NCBI RefSeq assembly: GCF_018613325.1
Contig: NZ_JAGGQJ010000003.1
Location: 62,001 to 126,000, forward strand
Reading direction: 5' to 3'
Origin: Bacillus sp. ISL-34
Lineage (GTDB): Bacteria; Bacillota; Bacilli; Bacillales; DSM-1321
Length of the DNA stretch: 64,000 bases
Shown: positions 8,505 to 16,397 of the stretch, in pieces
Layout: each line of letters starts with the position of its first letter
Numbering within the stretch: position 1 is the stretch's first letter
The notes under the pieces: generated by a model
The model's input: the letters and a program-made list of their open reading frames with translations, nothing else
The model's database searches: none
Told to the model about the DNA's origin: nothing
Position numbers and translations under genes: made by a program

Positions 8505-9482
8505 TCATTTTGATTTATTCAACAATACTAAATTACGGGGAGTATCACCAGATAGCCCCTCCATCAAGTTTTGTACAGCAAGGGCTGCCATTTTCAATCT
8601 TGTGGCAATGCTAGCACTCCCGATATGCGGCAATGTAACCACATTGGGCAATGTTAGCAGCGGGTGGTCCACAGGGACGGGCTCCTTTTCGAATACATCC
8701 AATCCAGCCGCCCAAATCTCTCGACTTTCCAGCGCATGGTACAACGCCTTTTCATCGATAATCCCGCCTCTTGCTGTATTTATGAGCACAGCCGTCCCTT
8801 TCATTAATTCCAATTGCTCCTTGCCAATCATGTAAGTGGTTTCCGGTGTGAGCGGCAGCATGATACAAACGAAATCCGAGATTTGGAGCAATTTTTCAAG
8901 AGGCTGATATTGTATTTCTAATTCTTTTTCCTGTTCATATTTACGGCTTCGATTAAAATAAACTATGTTCATATCGAATCCCTTAGCTCTTTTTGCAAGG
9001 GCTTCCCCAATCCTGCCTAACCCGATGATACCCAGCGTTGCACCGTGTACATCTTGTCCGGTCAGCTGCATCGGCGACCAGGTTTCCCACTTTCCACTCC
9101 TTAAATAATCTTCTGCCTCCATCATCCTTCTCGCCGTTGCAAGCAATAAGCCGAAGGTTAAATCAGCTGTCGTTTCCGTTAAAACCCCCGGTGTGTTCGT
9201 GACCATGATGCCCCGTTTTTTTGCACTTTGAACATCAATATTATTATGGCCCACTGCCATATTCGCGATGATTTTCAGATTAGGAGCCTGTTCAATCAGT
9301 GACTCATCGATTTGTTCCGTCAATAAGCAAAGCAGCCCCTCGACTTCTTTCATTTCTTCTGCAAGGATTTCTCTAGGGACCGGTATATCCTCTTGATCCC
9401 ACATCCTGACATCATAATCCAGACTAAGACCTTCGATGATTTGTTCTGGCAATTTCCTTGTAATATAAATTTTTGGCTTCAA
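8505..9482 (-). CDS. D-isomer-specific 2-hydroxyacid dehydrogenase (glyoxylate/hydroxypyruvate reductase type)
   Basis: About 325 residues, the standard length of the family. GIIGLGRIGEALA is the NAD(P)-binding motif; the catalytic Arg, Glu and His sit in NTARGGIID, the DVFEKEP region and LPHIGSAS. An Arg just after strand two (YFNRSRK) suggests NADPH, as in glyoxylate/hydroxypyruvate reductases. TTG at 9482 is chosen because AGGAGG lies seven bases upstream and the protein then starts MKPKIYITRKLPE; ATG 9521 would put that site inside the gene. It acts in the cytoplasm on 2-ketoacids; exact substrate is inferred. Confidence 0.85.
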   Translation of the reverse strand: MKPKIYITRKLPEQIIEGLSLDYDVRMWDQEDIPVPREILAEEMKEVEGLLCLLTEQIDESLIEQAPNLKIIANMAVGHNNIDVQSAKKRGIMVTNTPGVLTETTADLTFGLLLATARRMMEAEDYLRSGKWETWSPMQLTGQDVHGATLGIIGLGRIGEALAKRAKGFDMNIVYFNRSRKYEQEKELEIQYQPLEKLLQISDFVCIMLPLTPETTYMIGKEQLELMKGTAVLINTARGGIIDEKALYHALESREIWAAGLDVFEKEPVPVDHPLLTLPNVVTLPHIGSASIATRLKMAALAVQNLMEGLSGDTPRNLVLLNKSK

Positions 9483-9806
9483 ACCATTACCTCCTATACC
9501 GTTTCGTTCCATGGAACGCATTCTTGTACCTTTTTTCGCCTTCTATTTTCATTACACAAAAAATTAAAAGAATATTGGCTAAATTACTGGCTTGTTTATT
9601 CAATTTTAAAATAAACTAGATAAATAGACCATCCATTTCCAATCAAACTTACTATTAAATTTCTCGATTGCCTGGATGCTTCTGCTTGACAGTTTCAGTT
9701 CATTCAACTAATCATAGAATAATAACCTTTAAATCTATTCGGTCATTAGTAATATCGCAATTTTCCAGATGAAGTTTATCTCGATTTAGGAGGATATGGG
9801 ACGTTC
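9483..9806. other. Divergent intergenic region
   Basis: About 320 bp between the hydroxyacid dehydrogenase (minus) and the MBL hydrolase (plus). It must hold both promoters; AT-rich, no repeat or RNA gene recognised. Confidence 0.4.
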
Positions 9807-10778
9807 ATGAAAATGAAAACGAATACAATATTTAAAATTTATCCAATTATAGCTCCAAGCGCTTTATCTTTAAAAAGTATAAACTTTTATTTAGTTAAAC
9901 AGGATGAATCTTTAACATTAGTCGATGCAGGTATGAATGATGACGTCTGCTGGAATGCACTGCAGCGAACATTAAACGAAAATGGATTTACCGTTGGAGA
10001 TATCACGGAAATTTTGTTAACCCATCACCATGGAGACCATGTTGGTTTGGTCAACCGGATTACCGAATTCCATCCGATTCCCGTTTATGCCCATTCTAAA
10101 TCCATTCCCCGTTTAAAAAGGGACCCTGACTTCTTAAGTATGAGAATTGAATTTTATAAGCAGCTTTACCTTGAGATGGGCTGTGGTGAACTTGGAGAAA
10201 AACAAGTGGCTTACCTATTCAACGCGGTCGATAATAATAGAGATCAAAAACTGAATGCTGACATCATCGCAATCACGGAAAAACAATGGCTCAATTTTGT
10301 AGTGATCGAATTTCCCGGGCATGCCCCGGATCAAATTGCTTTCCTTGACCAAGAAGGGAAACGGCTTCTTGCCGGTGATTTATTGATTGAACATATATCA
10401 AGCAATGCCCTGATCGAACCTGATGAAAACGGTAATAGGATGCTGACCCTTGTAGATCATATCGATTCATTAAAACGATGTTTAGCATTACAGGTAGATC
10501 TCCTCTTTCCTGGTCATGGTAACATCATTGAACAACCTGGTCATCTGATTGAAAAAAGACTCAACAGTATAGAGAGAAAATCACAAAAAATCCTGGCCTT
10601 GATAGAATCCGGAATTTCTACAGGCAATGAACTGGCAAAGGAATTTTACAAACAAAAGTATATAACAGAATTCCCGCTCGTCATGTCAGAAATAATCGGC
10701 CATTTGGATTATTTAGAATATCAGGGGAAGGTCACGAAACAACTCGTTGAAAATGTAGTTCATTATCAAGCTAAATGA
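9807..10778 (+). CDS. MBL-fold metallo-hydrolase
   Basis: A 323-residue metallo-beta-lactamase-fold protein. LTHHHGDHVG is the HxHxDH metal motif, EFPGHAPDQ and LFPGHGN provide later His ligands, and LLAGDLL carries the bridging Asp. The last 70 residues (IESGISTGNELAKEFYK onward) look like a small winged-helix tail seen in several Bacillus MBL hydrolases. It is likely a cytoplasmic hydrolase of thioesters, lactones or phosphoesters; the substrate is unknown. AGGAGG stands 13 bases before the ATG, a long spacing. It does not sit in an operon. Confidence 0.82.
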   Translation: MKMKTNTIFKIYPIIAPSALSLKSINFYLVKQDESLTLVDAGMNDDVCWNALQRTLNENGFTVGDITEILLTHHHGDHVGLVNRITEFHPIPVYAHSKSIPRLKRDPDFLSMRIEFYKQLYLEMGCGELGEKQVAYLFNAVDNNRDQKLNADIIAITEKQWLNFVVIEFPGHAPDQIAFLDQEGKRLLAGDLLIEHISSNALIEPDENGNRMLTLVDHIDSLKRCLALQVDLLFPGHGNIIEQPGHLIEKRLNSIERKSQKILALIESGISTGNELAKEFYKQKYITEFPLVMSEIIGHLDYLEYQGKVTKQLVENVVHYQAK

Positions 10779-10798
10779 CATCAAAAAAGGCTGAAATT

Positions 10799-10870
10799 GA
10801 TCCCCACTAAGTGGAAAATGTAAAAAGCTACTGGTAATCCGTAGATGATACACTCACACTTGGAGGGGAT
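10799..10870. repeat. Short inverted-repeat-bounded segment
   Basis: GATCCCCACTAAGTGG at 10799-10814 is an imperfect inverted copy of CACACTTGGAGGGGAT at 10855-10870. The 72-bp segment may be a remnant of an insertion element or a weak cruciform; nothing is encoded. Confidence 0.3.
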
Positions 10871-11018
10871 TTTACTATATCTAGAAAAAATATGTAAACC
10901 ACATTGAATCTGAAATACATAGGCCTATTTGGGTGTTTTAATTAATCGAACAGGAAAAAGAAGAGAAAATGAAGAATAGTTTCTGAATATTAAATATTTT
11001 CAGAACAGGAGAATGAAT

Positions 11019-12215
11019 GTGAAAAGGAAATTTTTAAAGGTTTTAAGTTCAACAGTAGTAGCCGCAGCATTACTCGGAACAAATGTCAGCTTAGCTGAAC
11101 GAGGACCAAATCCGACAAGTGGAACGAATCTTTCCACCGAAGCATTCCTTAATTATGACGAACTTGTAAAAAAATTAAATCAACTTGAGCAAGTGAGTGC
11201 AGGGAAAGTCAAGGTAGAAGTGGCTGGACAAACAAATCAGGGTCGTTCCATTCAAAAAGTGACTGTCGGTCATGGTGACAAAGTCGTTCTTATTCAAAGT
11301 GAAATTCATGGAAATGAAAAAACAGGAACTGTTGCGTTATTGAACATTCTTGAAAACCTTGGTCAAAGTAACTCACCTGAGGTAAAGAAAGTGCTTGATG
11401 AACTAACAATTGTTGCTATTCCAATGATGAACGTAGACGGCTCAGAGCTTGATCGTCGTGGAAATGAGATGACATGGTCTGAGGTTGTAGGGAAATTCCC
11501 CCAACTTTCTAATGTGAAACCTACTTGGAACTATTACACTACTCCCAGATCAGGCGACGACTATGCTAGCAAACCGGGATTTGATGTTAATCGTGACTTT
11601 AATCCTAATCTTAACTATGTACCGAAGCCTCAAGACTTCCCGGGGGCATCTGAAAAGCCGGGCTGGTTTATTACACCTGAAGCGCAAACGGTACGTGACA
11701 CATATAAAGGGTTAAAGTCGAAATTCGGGAAAGTGGATGTTTTTATCGACCTTCATCATCAAGGGTTCCCATATATCGAAGGAACTGATGAGCGTGCAAC
11801 TATGTCAATCTCAGGAAAATTCGTTCCTAACCCAAGCACTCCCGAAGGGGCTAAATATGCAGAGTATGCAGATAATTTTAAATATGATTTCTCCCGTCAG
11901 TTGACACTTACTGCGTATAACGCACTACAAGCAAAAGGGAGTTCCGTGTTTACAAATATTTCACTATACGATCAATCTATTGACCTGCCAGGAACTGCTT
12001 TAGGGACGTTTGCTTTAAACGGAAGTGGGACGGTTCTATTTGAAGTTAGTGGTCAAACACAAAACTTTGGGCAAAAAGAGAAAGGCCAGCTCGTAAAAAC
12101 GGTTGAAACGGGGCTAATGGGTATTATCAATGGTGTTACAGATGGATCGGTTCATAATCTTAATCCATCAGACTATGAAAATATTCCTGAAAGTTCATCT
12201 ACACCGGGAATCTAG
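11019..12215 (+). CDS. Secreted M14-family zinc carboxypeptidase
   Basis: A 398-residue exported peptidase. A basic N-terminus and hydrophobic core (KRKFLKVLSSTVVAAALLG) ending near SLA form a signal peptide. Zinc ligands are His and Glu in SEIHGNE (about 97 and 100) and a His in DLHHQG (about 246); FDVNRDFN holds the Asn-Arg pair that binds the substrate carboxylate, and VLFEVSGQ (about 342) the catalytic Glu. It should cleave C-terminal residues from peptides outside the cell. GTG 11019 is preferred because AGGAG is seven bases upstream; the ATG at 11013 is too close to it. No clear partner gene. Confidence 0.87.
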   Translation: MKRKFLKVLSSTVVAAALLGTNVSLAERGPNPTSGTNLSTEAFLNYDELVKKLNQLEQVSAGKVKVEVAGQTNQGRSIQKVTVGHGDKVVLIQSEIHGNEKTGTVALLNILENLGQSNSPEVKKVLDELTIVAIPMMNVDGSELDRRGNEMTWSEVVGKFPQLSNVKPTWNYYTTPRSGDDYASKPGFDVNRDFNPNLNYVPKPQDFPGASEKPGWFITPEAQTVRDTYKGLKSKFGKVDVFIDLHHQGFPYIEGTDERATMSISGKFVPNPSTPEGAKYAEYADNFKYDFSRQLTLTAYNALQAKGSSVFTNISLYDQSIDLPGTALGTFALNGSGTVLFEVSGQTQNFGQKEKGQLVKTVETGLMGIINGVTDGSVHNLNPSDYENIPESSSTPGI

Positions 12216-12370
12216 TCAAGTTTGAAACTTAATTTTAAAGGGGGCTTGTCCGCCATCCGGCACCGGTTGAATATCGAGCCAGATGGCAGCATAGCCTTTT
12301 TTAGTTGTCAACTTGACCGGGTAAAGTCCATATCCATTCAAAGATTTCAGCCTTTTCTTGTAGACGAAGT

Positions 12371-13324
12371 CTACACGCACACTACAACCTCTCTGGAAAA
12401 GATGCCTTTCCTGGCTACACAGCGATCGGCAATCTCAAATCCTGCTTCTTCAATCATATGGTCCATCGTGTCAATCGTTACGACGACGACCTTGTCAGCA
12501 AAGCTCCTGGCATGTTTAAGGATAGATAGCTGATCTTCCGGCGTCGCATGTGTATATAAATTGTATGGCATATCGATAATCGCTACATCATATTTACTGG
12601 TAACCTCCGAAATCGGACCTGTAGTTACATCACCTTCGAGTCCGAAATAGGCAATGTTCTCCCTGGAACCGTCGGTAACAAGCGGGTTGATATCCCTGCC
12701 GACAATATTGATCCCCATCGACAGTGCTTCTACCAATACCGTTCCAATTCCGCAGCATGGATCAATTGCCTTCACTCCATCCGGATGCGGTACGGCTATG
12801 TTGGCAATGGCCCTCGCCACTCTTGTGCTAAGCGCTGTTGAATATTCACGGGGCTTCTTCATATGTTTTAACCAAACCGCTTCAGGTTTGACATACTTCC
12901 CAAAATACCAACGTCCGCCAAGGGTCACGATTCCAAAGACCTGATCTGGATTACGTACATCGGCATTTCCCTGAATGTGCCAGCCAATCTCACGTTCAAT
13001 TTCACGCTGTCCATCATAATCTATTTTTGCTTCTTTATTCAAATCGTTAATTTTTACGAATAATACTTTGAACGTCGAATCAGGCAAATGAATACCCTTC
13101 ACTTGCTCAACGATTTCGGATATGCTTTCCCCTTCAAACATGACGTCGACCCGGCCTTTCATGAAAGGGCTCCTGCTCGGTTCAATTGCTATATCACTTT
13201 TCACAATATTCCCTGAAGTCTCAAAGCCAAAGAACGAGCGCATCTCCATTTTAGATAATGAGCGTTCGTCAGGGCTGCATGTAAACGTATATATATATGC
13301 CGGTTTGCGGCTATGATTAGTCAA
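12371..13324 (-). CDS. THUMP/TRM11-type class I SAM-dependent RNA methyltransferase
   Basis: About 317 residues. The C-terminal half carries a Rossmann methyltransferase: DPCCGIGTVLVEAL is the SAM-binding motif, GRDINPLV the acidic strand-two motif and DMPYN stands in for the (D/N)PPY catalytic motif of base N-methyltransferases. The N-terminal part resembles the THUMP-like RNA-binding half of TRM11/UPF0020 proteins. It probably methylates an exocyclic or ring nitrogen in tRNA or rRNA; the target is not deducible. TTG 13324 is preceded by AAGGA about ten bases away; ATG 13342 is the alternative. The stop lies in a gene-poor 150-bp stretch after the carboxypeptidase, convergent with it. Confidence 0.8.
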   Translation of the reverse strand: MTNHSRKPAYIYTFTCSPDERSLSKMEMRSFFGFETSGNIVKSDIAIEPSRSPFMKGRVDVMFEGESISEIVEQVKGIHLPDSTFKVLFVKINDLNKEAKIDYDGQREIEREIGWHIQGNADVRNPDQVFGIVTLGGRWYFGKYVKPEAVWLKHMKKPREYSTALSTRVARAIANIAVPHPDGVKAIDPCCGIGTVLVEALSMGINIVGRDINPLVTDGSRENIAYFGLEGDVTTGPISEVTSKYDVAIIDMPYNLYTHATPEDQLSILKHARSFADKVVVVTIDTMDHMIEEAGFEIADRCVARKGIFSREVVVCV

Positions 13325-13485
13325 TCCATTCCCATCCTTCATTACTTTAGATTATATCTTTCTATCAAACATAGCTGTAATAGGATAGAAAAGCAAATGG
13401 AATCGTGCAGAAAAAAGCAGGAATGCTTTTCGTTCAACACTCCTACTGTTATATTTTTCATGGCTCCATCACTAAAGGATAGGAA

Positions 13486-14580
13486 TTATGAATCCAATTT
13501 ATGCAGTCGGCTTTTTATATACTCTGCACGGGCCTCAATGAATTTCAGGATGAATTCGGGCTCATTATCAAATTTCACAATATTCCCCTTGATATATGGA
13601 TCTTTTGAAACATAAGGTCTTATTTGTTCATGCATTTCCTGAATGATAGGTTTCATATAGCCCACGTTAAAATGATTGTTCAAAATCTCCTTAAGAAGTT
13701 CTTGGTATCGGATACGAAATCCCCTTACATCAAGGATTCTGGCAGTCAATGTATTGAATCCCTCGATTCCCACATAATCCTCTTCCATCACCTTCCCGTT
13801 AACATCCCTGCCCCATGTCGCATCATAATCCCATGGAATCATTTCAAAGAGTCCAGTATCTCCATTTCGATACAAGGCATAGTTATGAACGAACCCATCA
13901 TAGTTTTGTGTGAATATGACACCGGCCAGCCAGCGCAGGTACTTTTCCACGTCGACATATTTTACGATTTCCTTTTCAAAATCCACTCTTGAAATTGTAT
14001 TGATTTGAAGGATCAACTCTTGTAAATATAATTCATCCTTTGCTGTCCCGCATTTTTTCTGATAGCCCATCTCCAATGATTTTTTGATTCCTTTATCCAA
14101 ATCGCTCATCAATGAGAAATTGGCATCACCATCCACTGCATAGAAAATGGACCCGTTGGGCAGCCCCCTTTTCTTCAAATAATATTCATCCACCGATTCC
14201 AATTCCAGGTATATCCCTTCGTCCTTTCCGTTCAGATTCAGAAAAACGAACTGGGAGTCCGGTGATAAGGTGCCTATATCCGCAAAAAAGTCTAAAGATA
14301 ATTTATTTCTTAGTAAAGATACATCTTTATATTCGGCATTTAAATGAACTTCCTTGGCATTCTTAAAAGTATTAGGTTTATAAAAGACTACATTATAGGA
14401 TTTTTTGCGAAAACCGCGGATATGAGAGCCACGGTACACAATATCAATATCAAGTTTTTTTCTGTTAAGTGTTAACTTTGCCGGTAAAGGATCATTGCAC
14501 CATATATCTCTGCGAAGTTCCATTAAATTGACTGGTGGAATAAAAAGCTGGTACACAGGCAGATTCTTGTCAGAATTCAT
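13486..14580 (-). CDS. cotH: CotH-family spore coat protein kinase
   Basis: A 364-residue CotH homologue. The family hallmark IPWDYDATWGRD is at about 248-259, preceded by FTQNYDGFVHNYALYRN, the region that forms the atypical kinase active site; an N-terminal beta-rich part (RGSHIRGFRKKSYNVVF) also fits. CotH phosphorylates Ser/Thr-rich coat proteins (CotB, CotG in B. subtilis) and controls outer-coat assembly. AAGGG lies before the ATG. It is divergent from a CotG/ExsB-like gene 149 bp away, the same arrangement as cotH/cotG, which strongly supports a kinase-substrate pair. Expected mother-cell expression late in sporulation. Confidence 0.92.
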   Translation of the reverse strand: MNSDKNLPVYQLFIPPVNLMELRRDIWCNDPLPAKLTLNRKKLDIDIVYRGSHIRGFRKKSYNVVFYKPNTFKNAKEVHLNAEYKDVSLLRNKLSLDFFADIGTLSPDSQFVFLNLNGKDEGIYLELESVDEYYLKKRGLPNGSIFYAVDGDANFSLMSDLDKGIKKSLEMGYQKKCGTAKDELYLQELILQINTISRVDFEKEIVKYVDVEKYLRWLAGVIFTQNYDGFVHNYALYRNGDTGLFEMIPWDYDATWGRDVNGKVMEEDYVGIEGFNTLTARILDVRGFRIRYQELLKEILNNHFNVGYMKPIIQEMHEQIRPYVSKDPYIKGNIVKFDNEPEFILKFIEARAEYIKSRLHKLDS

Positions 14581-14680
14581 ATAACCCTTCCCTTCACTTT
14601 CCTATTAAATTATGGAAAAAAGCGAAGGATGTCACCAAAAAAAACCACTATTTTTAAAAAAATTGAGGGTTATCTTTAGC

Positions 14681-14706
14681 ACATCACGTACAAGCAACAT
14701 AGTTTA
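14681..14706 (+). promoter_or_regulatory. Probable SigK promoter of the cotG-like gene
   Basis: CATAGTTTA (14698-14706) matches the SigK -10 consensus CATANNNTA, with an AC dinucleotide 15 bases upstream (consensus 16-17). It lies 24 bp before the start codon. Confidence 0.55.
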
Positions 14707-14729
14707 ATGTATAGAAAGGGGGAGTATAT

Positions 14730-15200
14730 ATGTCAGACATCATTCGTGACATACAGAATGCGGTGGATAGAGCCAATTCCATGGGATTAAGCGATTTCAT
14801 GTTTAATGACCCACATTCAAAAGGCAGATCTTCACGTACAAGCAACAAAAAAAGATGCTCTACTTGCAGCACCAAACGTTGCACGAGCAGGAATCGGTCC
14901 ACTTGTGGTACTCAAAGGGGCACGATCAGGTCCACATGCAGCACGCAAAGGCGCACGAGCAGGAATCGGTCCACTTGCGGCACGCAAAGGGGTACTTGCT
15001 GGAAACGATCCACTTCCGGCACTCAAAGGGGCTCTTGCTGGAAACGGAGATCGACATGCCGCACACAAAGGCGCACCAGCAGAAAACGGTGTTCTATATG
15101 CAGCAGACAAAGGCGGGCCAGCAGAAACCGGTGTTCCTCCAAACACTGCAGGTGGTTCGGCTGCAATAACTTTCGCAATAAACGGAAATGGTGCTTCTAG
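14730..15200 (+). CDS. CotG/ExsB-like spore coat repeat protein (frame uncertain after residue 41)
   Basis: The start MSDIIRDIQNAVDRANSMG followed by LSDFMFNDPHS matches the N-terminal domain of ExsB/CotG-like coat proteins, and GGGGGAG precedes the ATG. Read straight through, the gene gives 156 residues rich in Ser, Thr, Arg and Cys in repeats of about 12 residues (such as CGTQRGT, TSRNRST), a basic composition expected for a CotH phosphorylation substrate. However, a +1 shift at an A7 run (14847-14853) opens a second frame with much better codon use, ending at 15219. The repeat unit is 36 bp, so several frames stay open. N-terminal half is secure; the C-terminal half may be wrong as written. 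Confidence 0.65.
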   Translation: MSDIIRDIQNAVDRANSMGLSDFMFNDPHSKGRSSRTSNKKRCSTCSTKRCTSRNRSTCGTQRGTIRSTCSTQRRTSRNRSTCGTQRGTCWKRSTSGTQRGSCWKRRSTCRTQRRTSRKRCSICSRQRRASRNRCSSKHCRWFGCNNFRNKRKWCF

Positions 15201-15219
15201 TTTCATGGTTCCGTTTTAA
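14806..15219 (+). CDS. Alternative +1 frame of the cotG-like gene (Ala/Gly/Pro repeats)
   Basis: From the A7 run at 14847-14853 this frame reads KKDALLAAPNVARAGIGPL and continues with about six 12-residue units resembling GIGPLAARKGxxA, closing with GGSAAITFAINGNGASSFMV. First codon positions are purine-rich and codons are GCA, GGT, CCA, AAA, as in neighbouring genes, whereas the other frame needs many AGG, CGG, TGC and TGG codons. The ATG at 14806 has no ribosome binding site, so if used this frame is probably reached from the start at 14730 by slippage, or the A-run has one base too many. It is given separately so neither reading is lost. Confidence 0.45.
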   Translation: MTHIQKADLHVQATKKDALLAAPNVARAGIGPLVVLKGARSGPHAARKGARAGIGPLAARKGVLAGNDPLPALKGALAGNGDRHAAHKGAPAENGVLYAADKGGPAETGVPPNTAGGSAAITFAINGNGASSFMVPF

Positions 15220-15261
15220 TGTACAGGATATTAAGATTAACATTAAGTCCAATTTATATGT

Positions 15262-15303
15262 AAAAACACAAACTCGCCGTATAGCGGCGAGTTTTGTGTT
15301 TTT
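15262..15303 (+). terminator. Terminator of the cotG-like gene
   Basis: ACACAAACTCGCCG and CGGCGAGTTTTGTGT form a strong stem with loop TATAG, followed by TTTTT. Confidence 0.88.
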
Positions 15304-15344
15304 AAAATTATCAGGATTGGTTTTATATAATCAAATGTCCTTTC

Positions 15345-15695
15345 CTTAGTTGATTGGAGCGGGTGTTCGAGACCACTGCGGGAAAAGCGCATCCAAGGGA
15401 GGCCCACAGGCGCGAAGAGCGCCCAGGGCGGATGCCCGCGGAAAGCGAGTGCCTAGCGTGGAAATCAACGTTCATATTTTACAAACCCTCAAAAAAAAGT
15501 TCTGCTTGATTTCAGAAATCCGCTCCCTTTCCGCCGACTGTCTGCCAAGCCTCCTCGCCGCTAGCGTCTGTGGGGTCTCGGCTAGCCAGTTATTCGGCAG
15601 GAGTCAAATTTCTTCAATCCAATAAGGTTTCATCCCATATAAAACAATAAAAAATCATGGAGTATAACCAAGTTTTGTTTTAAAAATATGGTTTG
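15345..15695 (+). repeat. Dispersed intergenic repeat R2, with extra inverted GC-rich module
   Basis: From about 15505 it carries the common core: TTGATTTCAGAAATCCGCTC, CCTTTCCGCCGACTGTCTG, a CGGCAGGAGT segment, TTCTTCAATCCAATAAGG, and GGAGTATAACCAAGTTTTG. Before the core (15349-15470) lies a GC-rich block containing GATTGGAGCGGGTGTTCGAG and CCGCGGAAAGCGAGTGCC that reads like a related module in inverted orientation. Open frames here are products of the repeat. Bases 15696-16015 after it show nothing recognisable. Confidence 0.7.
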
Positions 15696-16015
15696 CTAAC
15701 GATTGAGAAATACTAGCCAATCGGTCGAAAAGATCAAATAATGCTTTAGCCATAAATATTTGAACCACTATTAAATAGTAATAGCAGAAGAATTAATTTA
15801 AAATATCTATCCATGAATGATTTAGCACCTCTCTATATTTTGCCTTAGAATGAACATTTGTTTTAGCAGTTAAACTAATATAAATATCAAACTTACCCAC
15901 AACTGTTAGTCCAACTCTAGCATTACCCTGTTGAAGCCAAACGAGCAGCGGGTTAGAATCAGTTCCACTAATATTTTCATAAAATCAGCAGCTCCATCAT
16001 TTATTGAACATATTA

Positions 16016-16052
16016 AAAAGGATCCCACCCTCTTACATACGGTAGGATCCTT
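16016..16052 (-). terminator. Terminator of the acyl-CoA/DUF3870 operon
   Basis: On the minus strand AAGGATCCTACC pairs with GGTGGGATCCTT (one G-U pair), followed by a T run. It lies 10 bp past the DUF3870 stop. Confidence 0.82.
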
Positions 16053-16062
16053 CCAGTTTCGC

Positions 16063-16377
16063 TTATTTAACGGAGACCAATTCGAACTGTGCATACACAT
16101 CCTTCAGCCCTGCTTGAATGGCTTGACCAGCCTTCCCACGATAATGCATCTGCACACGATCAATCAATTCTTCGATACCATCTTTCAGGCAATACCCCCG
16201 CAGCAGCTGACGAATGAATTCCCTGCCATGTTCTGTGGCAAGTGTACAGGAAGCCTCGACTATTACACCATATTTAAAGTCAAGCTCTACCGTGATGGTG
16301 ATGGAATCATATATATTTCTCGCTGCCATCCCTTGTGGAAGCTTTGCATGCCCTGCAATAAAGTATGTGTTCATCAT
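16063..16377 (-). CDS. DUF3870 domain protein
   Basis: About 104 residues starting MMNTYFIAGHAKLPQGMAA, recognised as a DUF3870 protein, a small alpha/beta family with no assigned function. GAGGAGA lies just before the tandem ATGs at 16377/16374, so the longer frame to 16428 is not needed. It is the third gene of an operon with an acyl-CoA dehydrogenase (20 bp upstream) and a CoA-transferase, and ends before a terminator. Context suggests a regulatory or accessory role in CoA-ester catabolism; this is inference. Confidence 0.8.
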   Translation of the reverse strand: MMNTYFIAGHAKLPQGMAARNIYDSITITVELDFKYGVIVEASCTLATEHGREFIRQLLRGYCLKDGIEELIDRVQMHYRGKAGQAIQAGLKDVYAQFELVSVK

Positions 16378-16397
16378 CTGATCTCCTCTATCTATAG

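Noticed and set aside
14832-15206. Antisense 124-codon frame over the cotG-like repeats
   Set aside because: Open only because the 36-bp units lack stops; no ribosome site.
15350-15625. 91-codon frame in R2
   Set aside because: Entirely inside the dispersed repeat.
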